A stretch of DNA of 64,000 nt, from NCBI GenBank assembly GCA_027600665.1, contig JADGJL010000010.1, positions 1 to 64,000 of the forward strand. Reading direction: 5' to 3'. Source of the stretch: Irineochytrium annulatum. Lineage: Eukaryota > Chytridiomycota > Chytridiomycetes > Chytridiales > Chytridiaceae. A model generated the notes under the pieces. That model searched no databases, had not been told where the DNA came from, and was given only the letters and a program-made list of their open reading frames with translations. Position 1 is the stretch's first letter. Each line of letters starts with the position of its first letter. The translations under genes and the position numbers were made by a program. Below are positions 47,096 to 56,800 of the stretch, in pieces.

Positions 47096-48184
47096 TTGAA
47101 GGTAATTGCTCTGCATGTACCCCAGTTTCACCGGATTGAGGAGAATGACCGTTGGTGGGGGGAAGGTTTTACTGAATGGACCAATGTAAAAAAAGCCACT
47201 CCCCTATATTCGGGTCATCATCAGCCGAACCAGCCATTTCAGGGGAAATATTATGATCTTTCCGATCCGGATGTGCGAAAGTGGCAAGCAGAAACAGCCA
47301 ACCAGCATGGCATTTATGGATTTTGTTATTATCATTACTGGTTCAAAGGCAAACGATTGCTGGAAAAACCGGTGAATGAAATACTGAGCAGTGGAGAGCC
47401 TGATTTTCCATTTTGTTTGTCTTGGGCCAATGAAACATGGACGAGAAAATGGGATGGCCAGGAATCGGACATTCTCATGGCCCAGAATTATGGGGATCAA
47501 GATGATTGGGAAGAGCATTTTAATTATCTGGTAAACGTATTTAAGGATAAACGATATATTCGAGTCGAAGATAAACCGCTATTTCTGATCTATCGGCCAG
47601 CAAGCATTCCTCGATGTGAGGAAATGATACAGTTTTGGCGTGAATTGGCTCTGGAGCATGGCCTGAAAGGGATCCATTTTGTGCAGACCATTGGCGGGTT
47701 CCCTACATTTAATCATCAGATCTTTGATGCAAGTATGGAATTTGAACCACATTACACGTTTGCACATGGACATATGAATGGAATCTGGATCGAAATGAAC
47801 ATTGAGGGTCGGCAGCATATTGCTGTGAATTACGACAAAGTATGGTCCTCCATTCTGGAACGAACGCCACATCGTAACGGAGAACTGATCTATCCAGGTG
47901 CTTTTGTCAATTGGGATAATACACCGCGAAGAGGCGTTGACGGCCAGAGTACGCTAGGGTCAACCCCAGAGAAATTTGGGATATATCTGGCGAGGCAGAT
48001 GGAGAGAGCGAGGACAGTGTACAATAGTGAATATCTCTTTGTTAACGCCTGGAATGAATGGGCGGAAGGGGCATATCTTGAGCCGGATCAAAAATATGGT
48101 TGCGCTTATTTGAGAGAACTCAAAAAAGTAATCCAGCAAGAGTTGTTGAACAGAAACAAGTCTGTGGGAGGGAGTTCCGAATGA
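47096..48184 (+). CDS. WbsX / GH99-like glycan-processing protein
   Basis: The protein has 362 residues and a GH99-like TIM barrel. It begins VIALHVPQFHRIEENDRWWG followed by GFTEWTNVKKA, the hallmark of the WbsX-like family found in polysaccharide and O-antigen clusters. CLSWANETWTRKWDG and FVNAWNEWAEGAYLEPD are also diagnostic. TTG start at 47096 with TTGGAGGCG upstream. With the CgeB-like gene it suggests synthesis or trimming of a surface glycan, possibly on spores. Confidence 0.85.
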   Translation: MKVIALHVPQFHRIEENDRWWGEGFTEWTNVKKATPLYSGHHQPNQPFQGKYYDLSDPDVRKWQAETANQHGIYGFCYYHYWFKGKRLLEKPVNEILSSGEPDFPFCLSWANETWTRKWDGQESDILMAQNYGDQDDWEEHFNYLVNVFKDKRYIRVEDKPLFLIYRPASIPRCEEMIQFWRELALEHGLKGIHFVQTIGGFPTFNHQIFDASMEFEPHYTFAHGHMNGIWIEMNIEGRQHIAVNYDKVWSSILERTPHRNGELIYPGAFVNWDNTPRRGVDGQSTLGSTPEKFGIYLARQMERARTVYNSEYLFVNAWNEWAEGAYLEPDQKYGCAYLRELKKVIQQELLNRNKSVGGSSE

Positions 48185-48196
48185 GGGAACTCTCTC
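48167..48196. terminator. Hairpin over the WbsX-like stop codon
   Basis: GAGGGAGTTCC and GGGAACTCTCTC pair around GAATGA, which contains the stop. The T tail is weak. It lies in a 26-base convergent gap. Confidence 0.6.
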
Positions 48197-48210
48197 TTAA
48201 TTGCGCTTGT

Positions 48211-49056
48211 TCATAAACCCTGTTTTGTAGTCAGTACTGTTGTTTGTCTACGGTACTCCGTAGGTGTGAGCCCTGTATGCTTTTTGAACTGTCTGGAGAA
48301 ATAGTACAAATCACTGAAACCGAGATGCTCTGCGATGGCGGTGATTGTGTTCGGGGTGCAGGTCAGTAATTCCTTGGCTTTATCGATTTTTTTGCCAGTA
48401 ATGTAGAGGATCGGAGGAAGGCCAATCTGCTGCTTGAAGAATCGAATGAAATAATTCGGATGCATGTAGGCAATCTGGGCCAGATCCTGAACTGAAATAT
48501 TCTCTTCAATGTTGGAATCAATGTAAGCCAGAATGGTGGATAGCTTCTCCATAACCGGCACGTTAATAAAAGAGATCTGATCCAGATCGAGATTCATTAT
48601 ATAGTGGGACAGTAACTCGGTCAGTTTGCTCTTGGCCATCATATGGGCATAGACTGAGTCGGATTTTGCATATGCAAGGATACTGCTGAAAATCCCCTGA
48701 ATCAACTCAGGTTGATCCAACGTGCAGCTATTCGGAAATTTCAGAATTTGGAACAAATTGATTCCTCCAACCTTTGCACTAAAGTGACACCAATATTTGA
48801 GAAAAGGACGGTCATTAATGGCAGAGTAGGATTGTTTGATTCCTTCCGGCATTAAAATAAGCTGATTAGGCGCAGGGTAAAACTCTTCGTTCCCAATCTT
48901 GAGCCAGCCTTCACCTTCACATATGAAATAAAACTTGCTGTAATCGGGTGTATAATCCAGATCTCTCCAATCGATGTCGCAACGATTATAGTTGACCATG
49001 AATAATTCAACTTGCAGATTGGACAGATAGTTTGTAAGCAACGTTTGGTGGTTCAT
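48211..49056 (-). CDS. AraC-family regulator of the fucosidase gene
   Basis: The protein has about 281 residues. The N-terminal cupin-like sensor domain (YSKFYFICEGEGWLKIGNEE, with LILMPEGIKQSY) is followed by the C-terminal AraC domain (about 185-280). The domain has helix-turn-helix motifs ISVQDLAQIAYMHPNYFIRF and TITAIAEHLGFSDLYYFSRQ. ATG 49056 has GGAG 9 bases upstream; ATG 49071 is also in frame. It is divergent from the GH29 gene, and direct repeats in the gap suit AraC-type binding. The effector is probably fucose-related. Confidence 0.88.
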   Translation of the reverse strand: MNHQTLLTNYLSNLQVELFMVNYNRCDIDWRDLDYTPDYSKFYFICEGEGWLKIGNEEFYPAPNQLILMPEGIKQSYSAINDRPFLKYWCHFSAKVGGINLFQILKFPNSCTLDQPELIQGIFSSILAYAKSDSVYAHMMAKSKLTELLSHYIMNLDLDQISFINVPVMEKLSTILAYIDSNIEENISVQDLAQIAYMHPNYFIRFFKQQIGLPPILYITGKKIDKAKELLTCTPNTITAIAEHLGFSDLYYFSRQFKKHTGLTPTEYRRQTTVLTTKQGL

Positions 49057-49074
49057 GTTATTCATCTCCATACA

Positions 49075-49112
49075 AGGTTAGTATTGTCCATCTAAAAGTT
49101 AGTGTTCTGCAT
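49075..49112. promoter_or_regulatory. Two direct repeats for AraC-type binding
   Basis: AGGTTAGTATTGTCCAT at 49075-49091 and AAGTTAGTGTTCTGCAT at 49096-49112 agree at 13 of 17 positions and are 21 bases apart, two helical turns. They lie between the AraC gene and GH29. Confidence 0.7.
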
Positions 49113-49178
49113 GTTTAACCTGTGGCCTTAACACTACAATACAAGTGCAGACGATAACGGAGGGAATGAGAACAGTTC

Positions 49179-50636
49179 ATGGACAAAAAGGAATATTTGC
49201 AACAGATCGAAGCAACAATTGCGAACGGTAAATTTAAGGACAACTGGAGTTCGCTCAGCGCTTTCCAAGTTCCAGAATGGTACCCAAAAGCGAAATTCGG
49301 TATATTCATCCACTGGGGGCTGTATTCCGTCCCGGCTTATGATAGCGAATGGTATTCGCGAAATATGTATATTCAAGGCTCCAAGGCTTATGAACATCAC
49401 CTTGCGGTGTATGGACCTCATAAAGACTTTGGCTATAAAGACTTCATCCCGATGTTTCGTGCAGAGAAGTTTTATGCCGATGAATGGGCAACTTTATTTA
49501 AACAGGCCGGAGCCAAATATGTTATGCCTGTAGCTGAGCACCATGATGGTTTTCAGATGTACAAGAGCTCTATCTCTCACTATAACACATATGAAATGGG
49601 CCCCAAACGAGATATTCTGGGCGAGATGAAGGTTGCATATGAGAAGCAGGGATTAACCTTATGTGTATCGTCCCACCGTGCGGAGCATTGGTTCTTCATG
49701 TCTCACGGGAAGGAATTCGAGTCAGATATTCAAGAGCCCCTGAAACGTGGTGATTTCTATTGGCCTGCCATGCCAGAACCGGATCATCATGATCTGTATG
49801 GTTCTCCTCCGACCGAGGAGTATCTGGAAGACTGGTTGATTCGTTGCTGTGAACTGGTAGATCAATATCAGCCGAAGGTATTCTATTTCGATTGGTGGAT
49901 TCAAACGGTTGCATTCAAACCCTATTTGAAGAAATTTGCGGCCTATTATTATAACAAAGGTGAAGAATGGGGCGAGCCTGTTGCGATCAATTATAAACAT
50001 GAGGCCTATATGTTTGGCAGTGCCGTTCCGGATGTGGAGCGCGGACAGTTCGCTGATCTCAAGCCTTATTTCTGGCAAACGGATACGGCTGTCGCTAAAA
50101 ACTCATGGTGTTATACGGAAAATAATAACTATAAAACGGCCGAGGAGATCATTCGGGATCTCGTTGATATTGTAAGCAAGAATGGAAATCTTCTGCTGAA
50201 CATTGGCCCCAAAGCAGACGGCAGTATACCCGATGAAGATCGCGACATTTTGCTGAGCATCGGCAAGTGGCTTGAAGTGAATGGAGAAGCGATCTATGAC
50301 ACGACATTCTGGCGTACGTTTGGCGAGGGTCCAACCGAGGTGAAGGAAGGGCAATTTACGGATGGGGATACCAAGGCGTTTACGAGTGAAGATATACGGT
50401 TTACGATAAAAGAAAGCAGTCTGTATGCCACGGTTCTTGCCTACCCGGATAACGGAGTGATTCACATTAAATCGCTGAAGGAAGGTTCTCATCATTTCCA
50501 AGGCGTTATTCAAGACATTCAGGTACTTGGATACGAAGAAAAACCGCAATGGGAGAGAACTACGGACGCACTGACAATCACAACGACAACTGTGAAGAGT
50601 AATGCACCGATTGTTTTCAAAATTGAATTGGATTAA
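49179..50636 (+). CDS. GH29 alpha-L-fucosidase
   Basis: The protein has 485 residues and no signal peptide. Family-29 motifs are WYPKAKFGIFIHWGLYSVPAY, KYVMPVAEHHDGFQMY and the nucleophile aspartate in VFYFDWWIQ. NGNLLLNIGPKADGSIP closes the barrel. A C-terminal beta-sandwich follows. It removes alpha-linked fucose from imported oligosaccharides, in the cytoplasm. GGAGGG is about 14 bases before the ATG, a long spacing. Expected to be switched on by the divergent AraC protein. Confidence 0.93.
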   Translation: MDKKEYLQQIEATIANGKFKDNWSSLSAFQVPEWYPKAKFGIFIHWGLYSVPAYDSEWYSRNMYIQGSKAYEHHLAVYGPHKDFGYKDFIPMFRAEKFYADEWATLFKQAGAKYVMPVAEHHDGFQMYKSSISHYNTYEMGPKRDILGEMKVAYEKQGLTLCVSSHRAEHWFFMSHGKEFESDIQEPLKRGDFYWPAMPEPDHHDLYGSPPTEEYLEDWLIRCCELVDQYQPKVFYFDWWIQTVAFKPYLKKFAAYYYNKGEEWGEPVAINYKHEAYMFGSAVPDVERGQFADLKPYFWQTDTAVAKNSWCYTENNNYKTAEEIIRDLVDIVSKNGNLLLNIGPKADGSIPDEDRDILLSIGKWLEVNGEAIYDTTFWRTFGEGPTEVKEGQFTDGDTKAFTSEDIRFTIKESSLYATVLAYPDNGVIHIKSLKEGSHHFQGVIQDIQVLGYEEKPQWERTTDALTITTTTVKSNAPIVFKIELD

Positions 50637-50669
50637 TCTCAAAGATCATTCTCAATACGGTTATTATTA

Positions 50670-50717
50670 AAAGGGCGCATCCAGGAGTATTGTTCTCATT
50701 GGATAGCGCTCTTTGGG
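50670..50717 (+). terminator. Terminator-like hairpin after GH29
   Basis: AAAGGGCGCATCCA pairs with TGGATAGCGCTCTTT with two mismatches. The T tract is short. The rest of 50637-50919 shows no supported gene. Confidence 0.6.
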
Positions 50718-50919
50718 TTGTTTACTTTATGAAAACAATCGACATCTCTTCCGTTTGCTTTCTTCCGAATTCTGGGCAAGGGCAAGGAATGGTTGTCCAC
50801 TCGAGGATAGAAATATTCAGTTTCTATTGTGAATATAATTCATGTAAGTGCTGTCAGTATGGCTCGACCGACTTCGTATTAAGTAGTAATTTGACTCACT
50901 AAGGAGGCGATTCCGACAG

Positions 50920-52305
50920 ATGAAGCCAAAAAAACGTATTAGATTTGGTGGAAACATATTTAAGAAAAATAGAGGAGGAGAGGAACATCACAAGTGCTTT
51001 GAAATCGAAGCTGAATTGCTTTTCAAGCTGATTGGCGAGTTGAAAGGAGCCATTGTACAGGTTTTTGCCAATCCGACTTCACACAATGTTTCGCTTCTGA
51101 TCGAGGTGTTGCGTAAATTACTGGCCCTGATTCATCACTCGGATTTGAAAAAGGGAACCCGCGCAGACCTCGAAGCAGTCTTGGAGCTCACAATTGTATC
51201 TGCAGAGGCTGTTCCATTCTCTCCAATTAGTGTGGCGACCAATTTGCAACAATTGCTGGATGTGCTGCTCTCTGTTATTTTACAGGGGAATATCGATTCG
51301 GCTGAAAAAGATCAACTGGTCATTTTGATTCGGGCAACTGAATTGGCTATTACTACAGGGCTAAGAAACATTGGGAGTCAAGGTCCGGCTGGACCTGCAG
51401 GGCCTGCGGGTCCTCAAGGCGTACCTGGACCACAAGGCCCGGCAGGCGCTGCCGGACCTCAAGGTAGTGCAGGACCTGCTGGTACACCGGGAACAGCAGG
51501 TGTCACGGGAGCTACCGGCGCAACGGGTGTGGCAGGCCCTGCGGGTGGTGCAACAGGAGCGACAGGTGCAACGGGGAGTACTGGAGCTGTTGGTGCAGCA
51601 GGTGTTACAGGAGCAACAGGTGATCCTGGTGTAGCGGGTGCCACGGGAGTGACAGGTGATACGGGTGCAGCCGGAATTGCGGGAGTAACCGGGGCTACAG
51701 GTGCCACAGGTGATACGGGACTGACCGGCGCAACCGGGATTACGGGAGTAACTGGCAGCACTGGCGTAACAGGCGCTACGGGTTCTGGAGCTATTATACC
51801 GTTTGCTTCTGGCGGACCTGCCATATTGACAACCATTGCTGGTGGACTGGTAGGAACGACAAGTCTCATCGGTTTCGGAAGCTCGGCAACCGGAGTCAGC
51901 ATTCTGGGTGGCACGATTGATTTGACGGGGACGGTTGTCGGCCCACTCATTAACTTTGCGTTCTCTGCCCCACGTGATGGCGTGATCACTTCCATCGCGG
52001 CCTATTTTAGTACCACAGCAGCCTTGGCCTTGGTCGGTTCAACGGTGACCATCACCGCGCAATTATTCAGTTCACCTACTCCGGATAATGCATTCACTGC
52101 GGTACCAGGGGCCATCGTTACACTGGCGCCGCCACTCACAGGTATTATTGCTTTGGGAAGCATCTCCAATGGCATAACAACCGGATTGGCGATACCGGTG
52201 ACAGCAGAGACACGTCTTCTGCTCGTATTCTCCGCGACGGCAACTGGACTCAGCCTTGTGAATACCGTTGTTGGTTATGCTAGTGGTGGCGTAAACATTA
52301 CATGA
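50920..52305 (+). CDS. Collagen-like exosporium protein with BclB-type C-terminal domain
   Basis: The protein has 461 residues. An N-terminal helical domain of about 145 residues ([36 protein letters not shown]) precedes a collagen-like region. That region changes from Gly-Pro-Ala/Gln triplets to Gly-Ala/Val-Thr triplets (about 147-285). The C-terminal domain (about 290-461) begins [20 protein letters not shown] and matches the BclB C-terminal domain of spore exosporium glycoproteins. No signal peptide, as expected for a mother-cell protein. AAGGAGG is 12 bases before the ATG, longer than usual. Confidence 0.85.
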   Translation: MKPKKRIRFGGNIFKKNRGGEEHHKCFEIEAELLFKLIGELKGAIVQVFANPTSHNVSLLIEVLRKLLALIHHSDLKKGTRADLEAVLELTIVSAEAVPFSPISVATNLQQLLDVLLSVILQGNIDSAEKDQLVILIRATELAITTGLRNIGSQGPAGPAGPAGPQGVPGPQGPAGAAGPQGSAGPAGTPGTAGVTGATGATGVAGPAGGATGATGATGSTGAVGAAGVTGATGDPGVAGATGVTGDTGAAGIAGVTGATGATGDTGLTGATGITGVTGSTGVTGATGSGAIIPFASGGPAILTTIAGGLVGTTSLIGFGSSATGVSILGGTIDLTGTVVGPLINFAFSAPRDGVITSIAAYFSTTAALALVGSTVTITAQLFSSPTPDNAFTAVPGAIVTLAPPLTGIIALGSISNGITTGLAIPVTAETRLLLVFSATATGLSLVNTVVGYASGGVNIT

Positions 52306-52362
52306 TGCGATATACATTTTGATCTGGGGCCGACTCAATCGTTTCTTTCAAAATTATAAAAT

Positions 52363-52400
52363 AACCCCATGACTCATGAGAGCCATGGGGTTTGAACTTT
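52363..52400. terminator. Bidirectional terminator
   Basis: AACCCCATG pairs with CATGGGGTT around an inner CTCATGAG, followed by T-rich sequence. It is shared by the BclB-like gene and the minus-strand gene at 52436. Confidence 0.82.
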
Positions 52401-52435
52401 TTATACATAGCTGTGATATCTGTTACTATCAAGCA

Positions 52436-52876
52436 TTAGTAGTAAATGTCATAGCTTCCACCATAACTATTTGGTGAGTAAGCTACAATTTTATGATAAC
52501 CATACAAGTTACCAAGTGTAATGCTTTTCGTTCCAAAATCAGACACGATTACTCTTCCACTTCCCTTCAGATTTCCACTCATATCTTCAACATTAAACAC
52601 ATATTCCCCTGTTGTAAGAGGATTAAATCTAAAGGTGACACTTCCACTCAAGTATATATCGGTACTGTATCCTCCATTGAAATATTCTCTTATGGGATTT
52701 TGAACAAAAATATTAATATCTTGTGCTTGGGACTGTTGTTGTGTCTGAACTTCCTGGGAGGAAGGGGGAGTTACCGTATGAGCTTCATCAGCGAATACCG
52801 CTGGAACAGATGCTAAAAGCATCGCCATGGAAGAAAGAGCTGCAATTGCTGTTTTTTGATATTTTTTCACAATCAA
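52436..52876 (-). CDS. Small secreted protein of unknown function
   Basis: The protein has 146 residues. A signal peptide (TAIAALSSMAMLLASVPAVF-ADEA) is followed by a Gln/Ser/Thr-rich linker and a beta-rich domain of about 95 residues (GSVTFRFNPLTTGEYVFNVE, IVSDFGTKSITLGNLYG). It resembles small extracellular beta-sandwich domains. I do not assign a family. TTG 52876 and GTG 52870 are both possible starts behind AAGGAG. It stands alone, with a terminator at its end. Confidence 0.72.
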   Translation of the reverse strand: MIVKKYQKTAIAALSSMAMLLASVPAVFADEAHTVTPPSSQEVQTQQQSQAQDINIFVQNPIREYFNGGYSTDIYLSGSVTFRFNPLTTGEYVFNVEDMSGNLKGSGRVIVSDFGTKSITLGNLYGYHKIVAYSPNSYGGSYDIYY

Positions 52877-53755
52877 ACATCTCCTTATGGTATATAAAAT
52901 TTAAAATAGAGTAGAGTTCGTACTTGTCACAAAGACAAAAGATCAATAGAGCAGTAGCTTTCCTCACAGTCATTTCCTAGGATGAGAGTAAGGTTGATCT
53001 GGCGCCAAATGTATGTTACAAGATAATCGTACATTTTATTCCAAATATATACAATAACGTTTGCAGGATTTTCTATGCTGTTTTTGTTAAATATATACTT
53101 TATTCATATATAGTTCACAAATTAACATTTATTAGATCGAATGATTACGGAGAAGAGCCCCGCGATTCAAACGCACGATGAACGAAAAAGGTAACAGCAG
53201 GATAGATGTCTACTTGACCTCTTGGTTTGAATAGTAACCTTGACCTTCAAAAAGTAGTTTCATAGAACTACTAAATTTGATCATTTAGCAGAATGGAATG
53301 CATAATTACGAAAAAATAGTATGAACGCGTAAGCGACATGAGACACATAAAAGCATTTAATAGGCTTATTTTCTATATTTTTCAATAAAAGTGCTTGTAT
53401 ATATCGAATAATGATTCTATACTATACCAATAAAATCCAATTAAATTCCTAATTGACTATTATATGTAATTTAAATATTTGCACACTCACTCGAATCACG
53501 ATCGAAAGTCATATTCACCACTCCTTAGAAAGCGTTCTGCTAACGCTCCTGATTACCCTTCCATATGAATGCTTATAGACATTCACTCTCGTCGCATAAC
53601 TCAAACATCCAACCTATTACACTCGCGTCTTAACCCTTGAGGTATCAAATCTCCTAAACTTCCAAGTGAAAAAACATAGATGAATCGGTGTGTCTCTTCT
53701 GACTCATATTGTCCCTAATTCCCTAACCAAACCTGTAAAGGAGGTGAGGCTTTAT
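52877..53755. other. Long AT-rich noncoding stretch
   Basis: About 880 bases contain no supported gene on either strand. A hairpin AGTAGTT/AACTACT lies at about 53253-53272. The right end contains the near-perfect ribosome binding site AAAGGAGGTGAG at 53737-53748 that serves the next upstream ORF. Promoters for the genes on both sides must lie here. A noncoding RNA or a decayed gene is possible but not visible. Confidence 0.5.
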
Positions 53756-53857
53756 GTGAAATCCAGGGCGTTTATTCCGTCCGCAATCAAGGTTAGTCTA
53801 CCGTTTTATTCTGCAGAGAAGGGCATATGTACCAGACTAAATTACAAAACCGGGTAA
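53756..53857 (+). CDS. Short upstream ORF (33 codons) before the giant protease
   Basis: AAAGGAGGTGAG, the strongest ribosome binding site in the window, lies 8 bases before a GTG that opens 33 codons. The stop TAA at 53855-53857 runs into the protease's own site (AAAGGGAGTGG), 15 bases before its TTG start. Just before the GTG, ATG-TGA at 53754-53759 is a start followed directly by a stop. The peptide (MKSRAFIPSAIKV...) is not recognised. A leader peptide controlling or coupling protease translation is plausible. Confidence 0.5.
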   Translation: MKSRAFIPSAIKVSLPFYSAEKGICTRLNYKTG

Positions 53858-53872
53858 AGGGAGTGGAAAAGT

Positions 53873-56800
53873 TTGATAAAGATTAATCGGTTACGCAAGC
53901 CCATCTCTATAGGGCTCTCGCTTCTCCTTGCATTTTCGATCATTCATCCGGTTTCAGCTGAAAACTCCACATCATCCAAATTGGATATGAAATCTGGACT
54001 TGCCAAAGTTTCGGAGGTCAAAGTAAACGCCAAGTTGACCAAAGAATTTGAAGGTAGTGAATATGTTACCTATCTGGTGAAAATGAAGGAACAGGTGGAT
54101 ACAGCAGCAGTCTCCAAGCAGGCCCTCGAAAAGGCGACTATCGCCAAACAAACGCCTTCAGCCACAAAGCTGTCCGTTCGGAATTCAGTCGTCAGTTCTC
54201 TGCGAGAAACGGCCTCACGTACACAATATCCATTGGAAACTTATCTGGAAAAGGAAGTTGACCTGGGCAAGGTCAAAGAATATAAAAGCTATTTTATTGT
54301 CAATTCACTGGCAGTGACGAGTACCAAAGAAGTCATGGAACAGATTGCGCTGCTGCCTGAGGTAGAGAAGATTCTACCGAATGAGACACGATACTTACAG
54401 AAAGCCGAAGTGAGTAAAGAACCGGCGAGTGCGGCACCAGCCAAAGATGCTGTGCAAACGCCAGCTAAAGACGCTTCAGTCGGAGTCAAAGATAAAGAGC
54501 CTGCTGCAAAGGACAAGCTTGCAACAGAGAACGTGGAATGGAACCTGGATTACATCAATGCGCCAGCCGTATGGGATCGGGGCATCGATGGAACGGGGAT
54601 TGTCGTTGCCAATCTCGACAGCGGTGTGGACTATACCCACCCTGCGCTTCGCAGCAAATGGCGGGGACTGGATGCTTCGGGCAATATTGTTGATCCCGAA
54701 CTGAGCTGGTATGATCCGCACAGCAATGCTTCGCTTCCTGCGGACGGAGACGGACATGGTACTCATACCATGGGTACGATGGTTGGCTCGGAACCAGATG
54801 GTACCAATCAGATCGGGGTTGCTCCCGGTGCGAAGTGGATAGGTGTACGGATATTTAATCCGGAAACAACAGATGCCATTATTCTGGATGGCGGACAATG
54901 GTTGATCGCACCGGTGGATGCAGAAGGTAATCTGCACCCTGAACTTGCACCGGATGTCGTCAACAACTCATGGGGCGGAGGCGCAGGACTGGATGAATGG
55001 TTCCGGCCGATGGTGCAAGCCTGGCGTGATGCTCAGATTTTCCCGGAATTCTCTGCAGGAAATGTGAGACTGGGTAACCCGGGCGGACCTGGTTCTGTTG
55101 CTAACCCGGCCAACTATCCTGAAAGTTTTGCTACAGGAGCAACGGATATCAACGGAAATCTGGCTTCGTTCTCCCTGCTGGGTCCATCTCCGTATGGCGA
55201 GATCAAACCGGAAGTATCTGCCCCTGGTGTCAATATCCGTTCAGCAGTTCCGGGTGGTGTCTATGAGGGAGGCTGGAACGGAACGTCAATGGCAGGCCCG
55301 CATACCACTGCACTTGCTGCACTCCTGCTTCAGGCCAACCATTCCCTTACGGTGGATCAGCTGGAGCAGATCATTACAGATACGGCCACACCGAGAACAG
55401 ATAGTCAGTATCCGACATCTCCTAATAACGGCTACGGTCACGGCATTATTAATGCGCTTGATGCTGTGGGTTCTGTACTCGAAGGAATCGGCACAGTATC
55501 CGGCAGAGTCGTTACAGCCGGAGATGATCTGGAAGAGCCGGTACTGGAACACACACCTGTCAATTCAGCCTTTACAGGCATTGATATTCCATTAACGGCT
55601 CATGTGACAGATAACGTCGCGGTAGTCTCCGTCGAGGCTTTTGCCAAAACGACAGGTACCAACCAGTACGTCTATCTGCCGATGAATCGGATTGCCGGAG
55701 ATAGTAAAGATGGAACTTACACAGCAACCATTCCTGCCTTTCTCATTGAGCCACAAGGTGTGGAGTATTATATCCGCGTGAATGACTATGGCAATAACGG
55801 ATTCGATAGTCAGGTATACAAGGTGGCTGTCTCCAATGGTGTTCAACCCGGATATCTTCAGGATTTTGAAGAAGATCAGCTGGGCTTCACCACTGGCGGT
55901 ACGGGAAGTACATGGGTATGGGGAGCACCAAGCAGTGGTCCTGGAAGTGCATACTCCGGTGACAAGGTGATTGCAACCAACCTGCAAGGTACTTATCTGG
56001 CGAACAGCAATGCATATCTGCTTGCGCCGCCAATTGATCTTACTGAGAGCCCGGAAGGCGCGTTATTGTCTTTCAAACACTGGTATGATCTGGAGAATAA
56101 CATCGACTTTGGCAAGGTATATATCGCTTCCGAGGATAGCGATTATGTGTTCGAAGAGTTGTTAAGCTTCACGGGTACGGGTGGTAACTGGAAGAAACAA
56201 TATGTGGACCTTCGCGCATACGCGGGTCAGCAGGTATTTGTCAAATTCAATCTGACCAGTGATAACTCGGTGCAGAAGGCTGGTTGGTATATTGATGATT
56301 TTGCAGTTGAAGAATTGGATGAGCTTGCACCGGGAGCTCCTGCTGGATTGACTGCAACTGCTGATATTCTCGGCAACGTAGCCTTGAACTGGACTGGAGC
56401 GAGTGATGAGGATCTCGAATCCTATGTCGTATATCGTTCCACAACCGCAGGTACAAGTTATGAAGCTATTGGAAGCACGACAGGAACAACGTTTACGGAT
56501 ACAACTACAGTTACGGATTCGACCTATTACTATGCCGTTGCTGCACTGGATTATAGTGGCAATGAAAGTGACAAGTCGAATGAGGTCTCCATTACAGTGG
56601 AGGTGCCTGAGGATATCTACATCGATCACTTCGACGGCAGTGATGATAATGGCTGGACTCATTCGGGAACCAAAGATGAGTGGGAACGCGGCATTCCGGT
56701 AACGGGACCTGCCAGCGCCGTTTCTCCGCCGAATGTGTGGGCAACTGATCTCGACAATACGTATGAGAATGGCTCCAACTATTCGCTCGTATCCCCAGTT

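Noticed and set aside
48211..49056. Possible two-component partner for the AraC gene
   Set aside because: The protein has a cupin-like sensor and no receiver domain, so it is a one-component regulator.
50690..50902. Frame of 70 codons between GH29 and the BclB-like gene
   Set aside because: It starts inside the terminator hairpin, lacks a ribosome binding site and has no recognisable features.
51459..51995. Minus-strand frame rich in Pro-Val-Ala
   Set aside because: Antisense shadow of the collagen repeats in the BclB-like gene.
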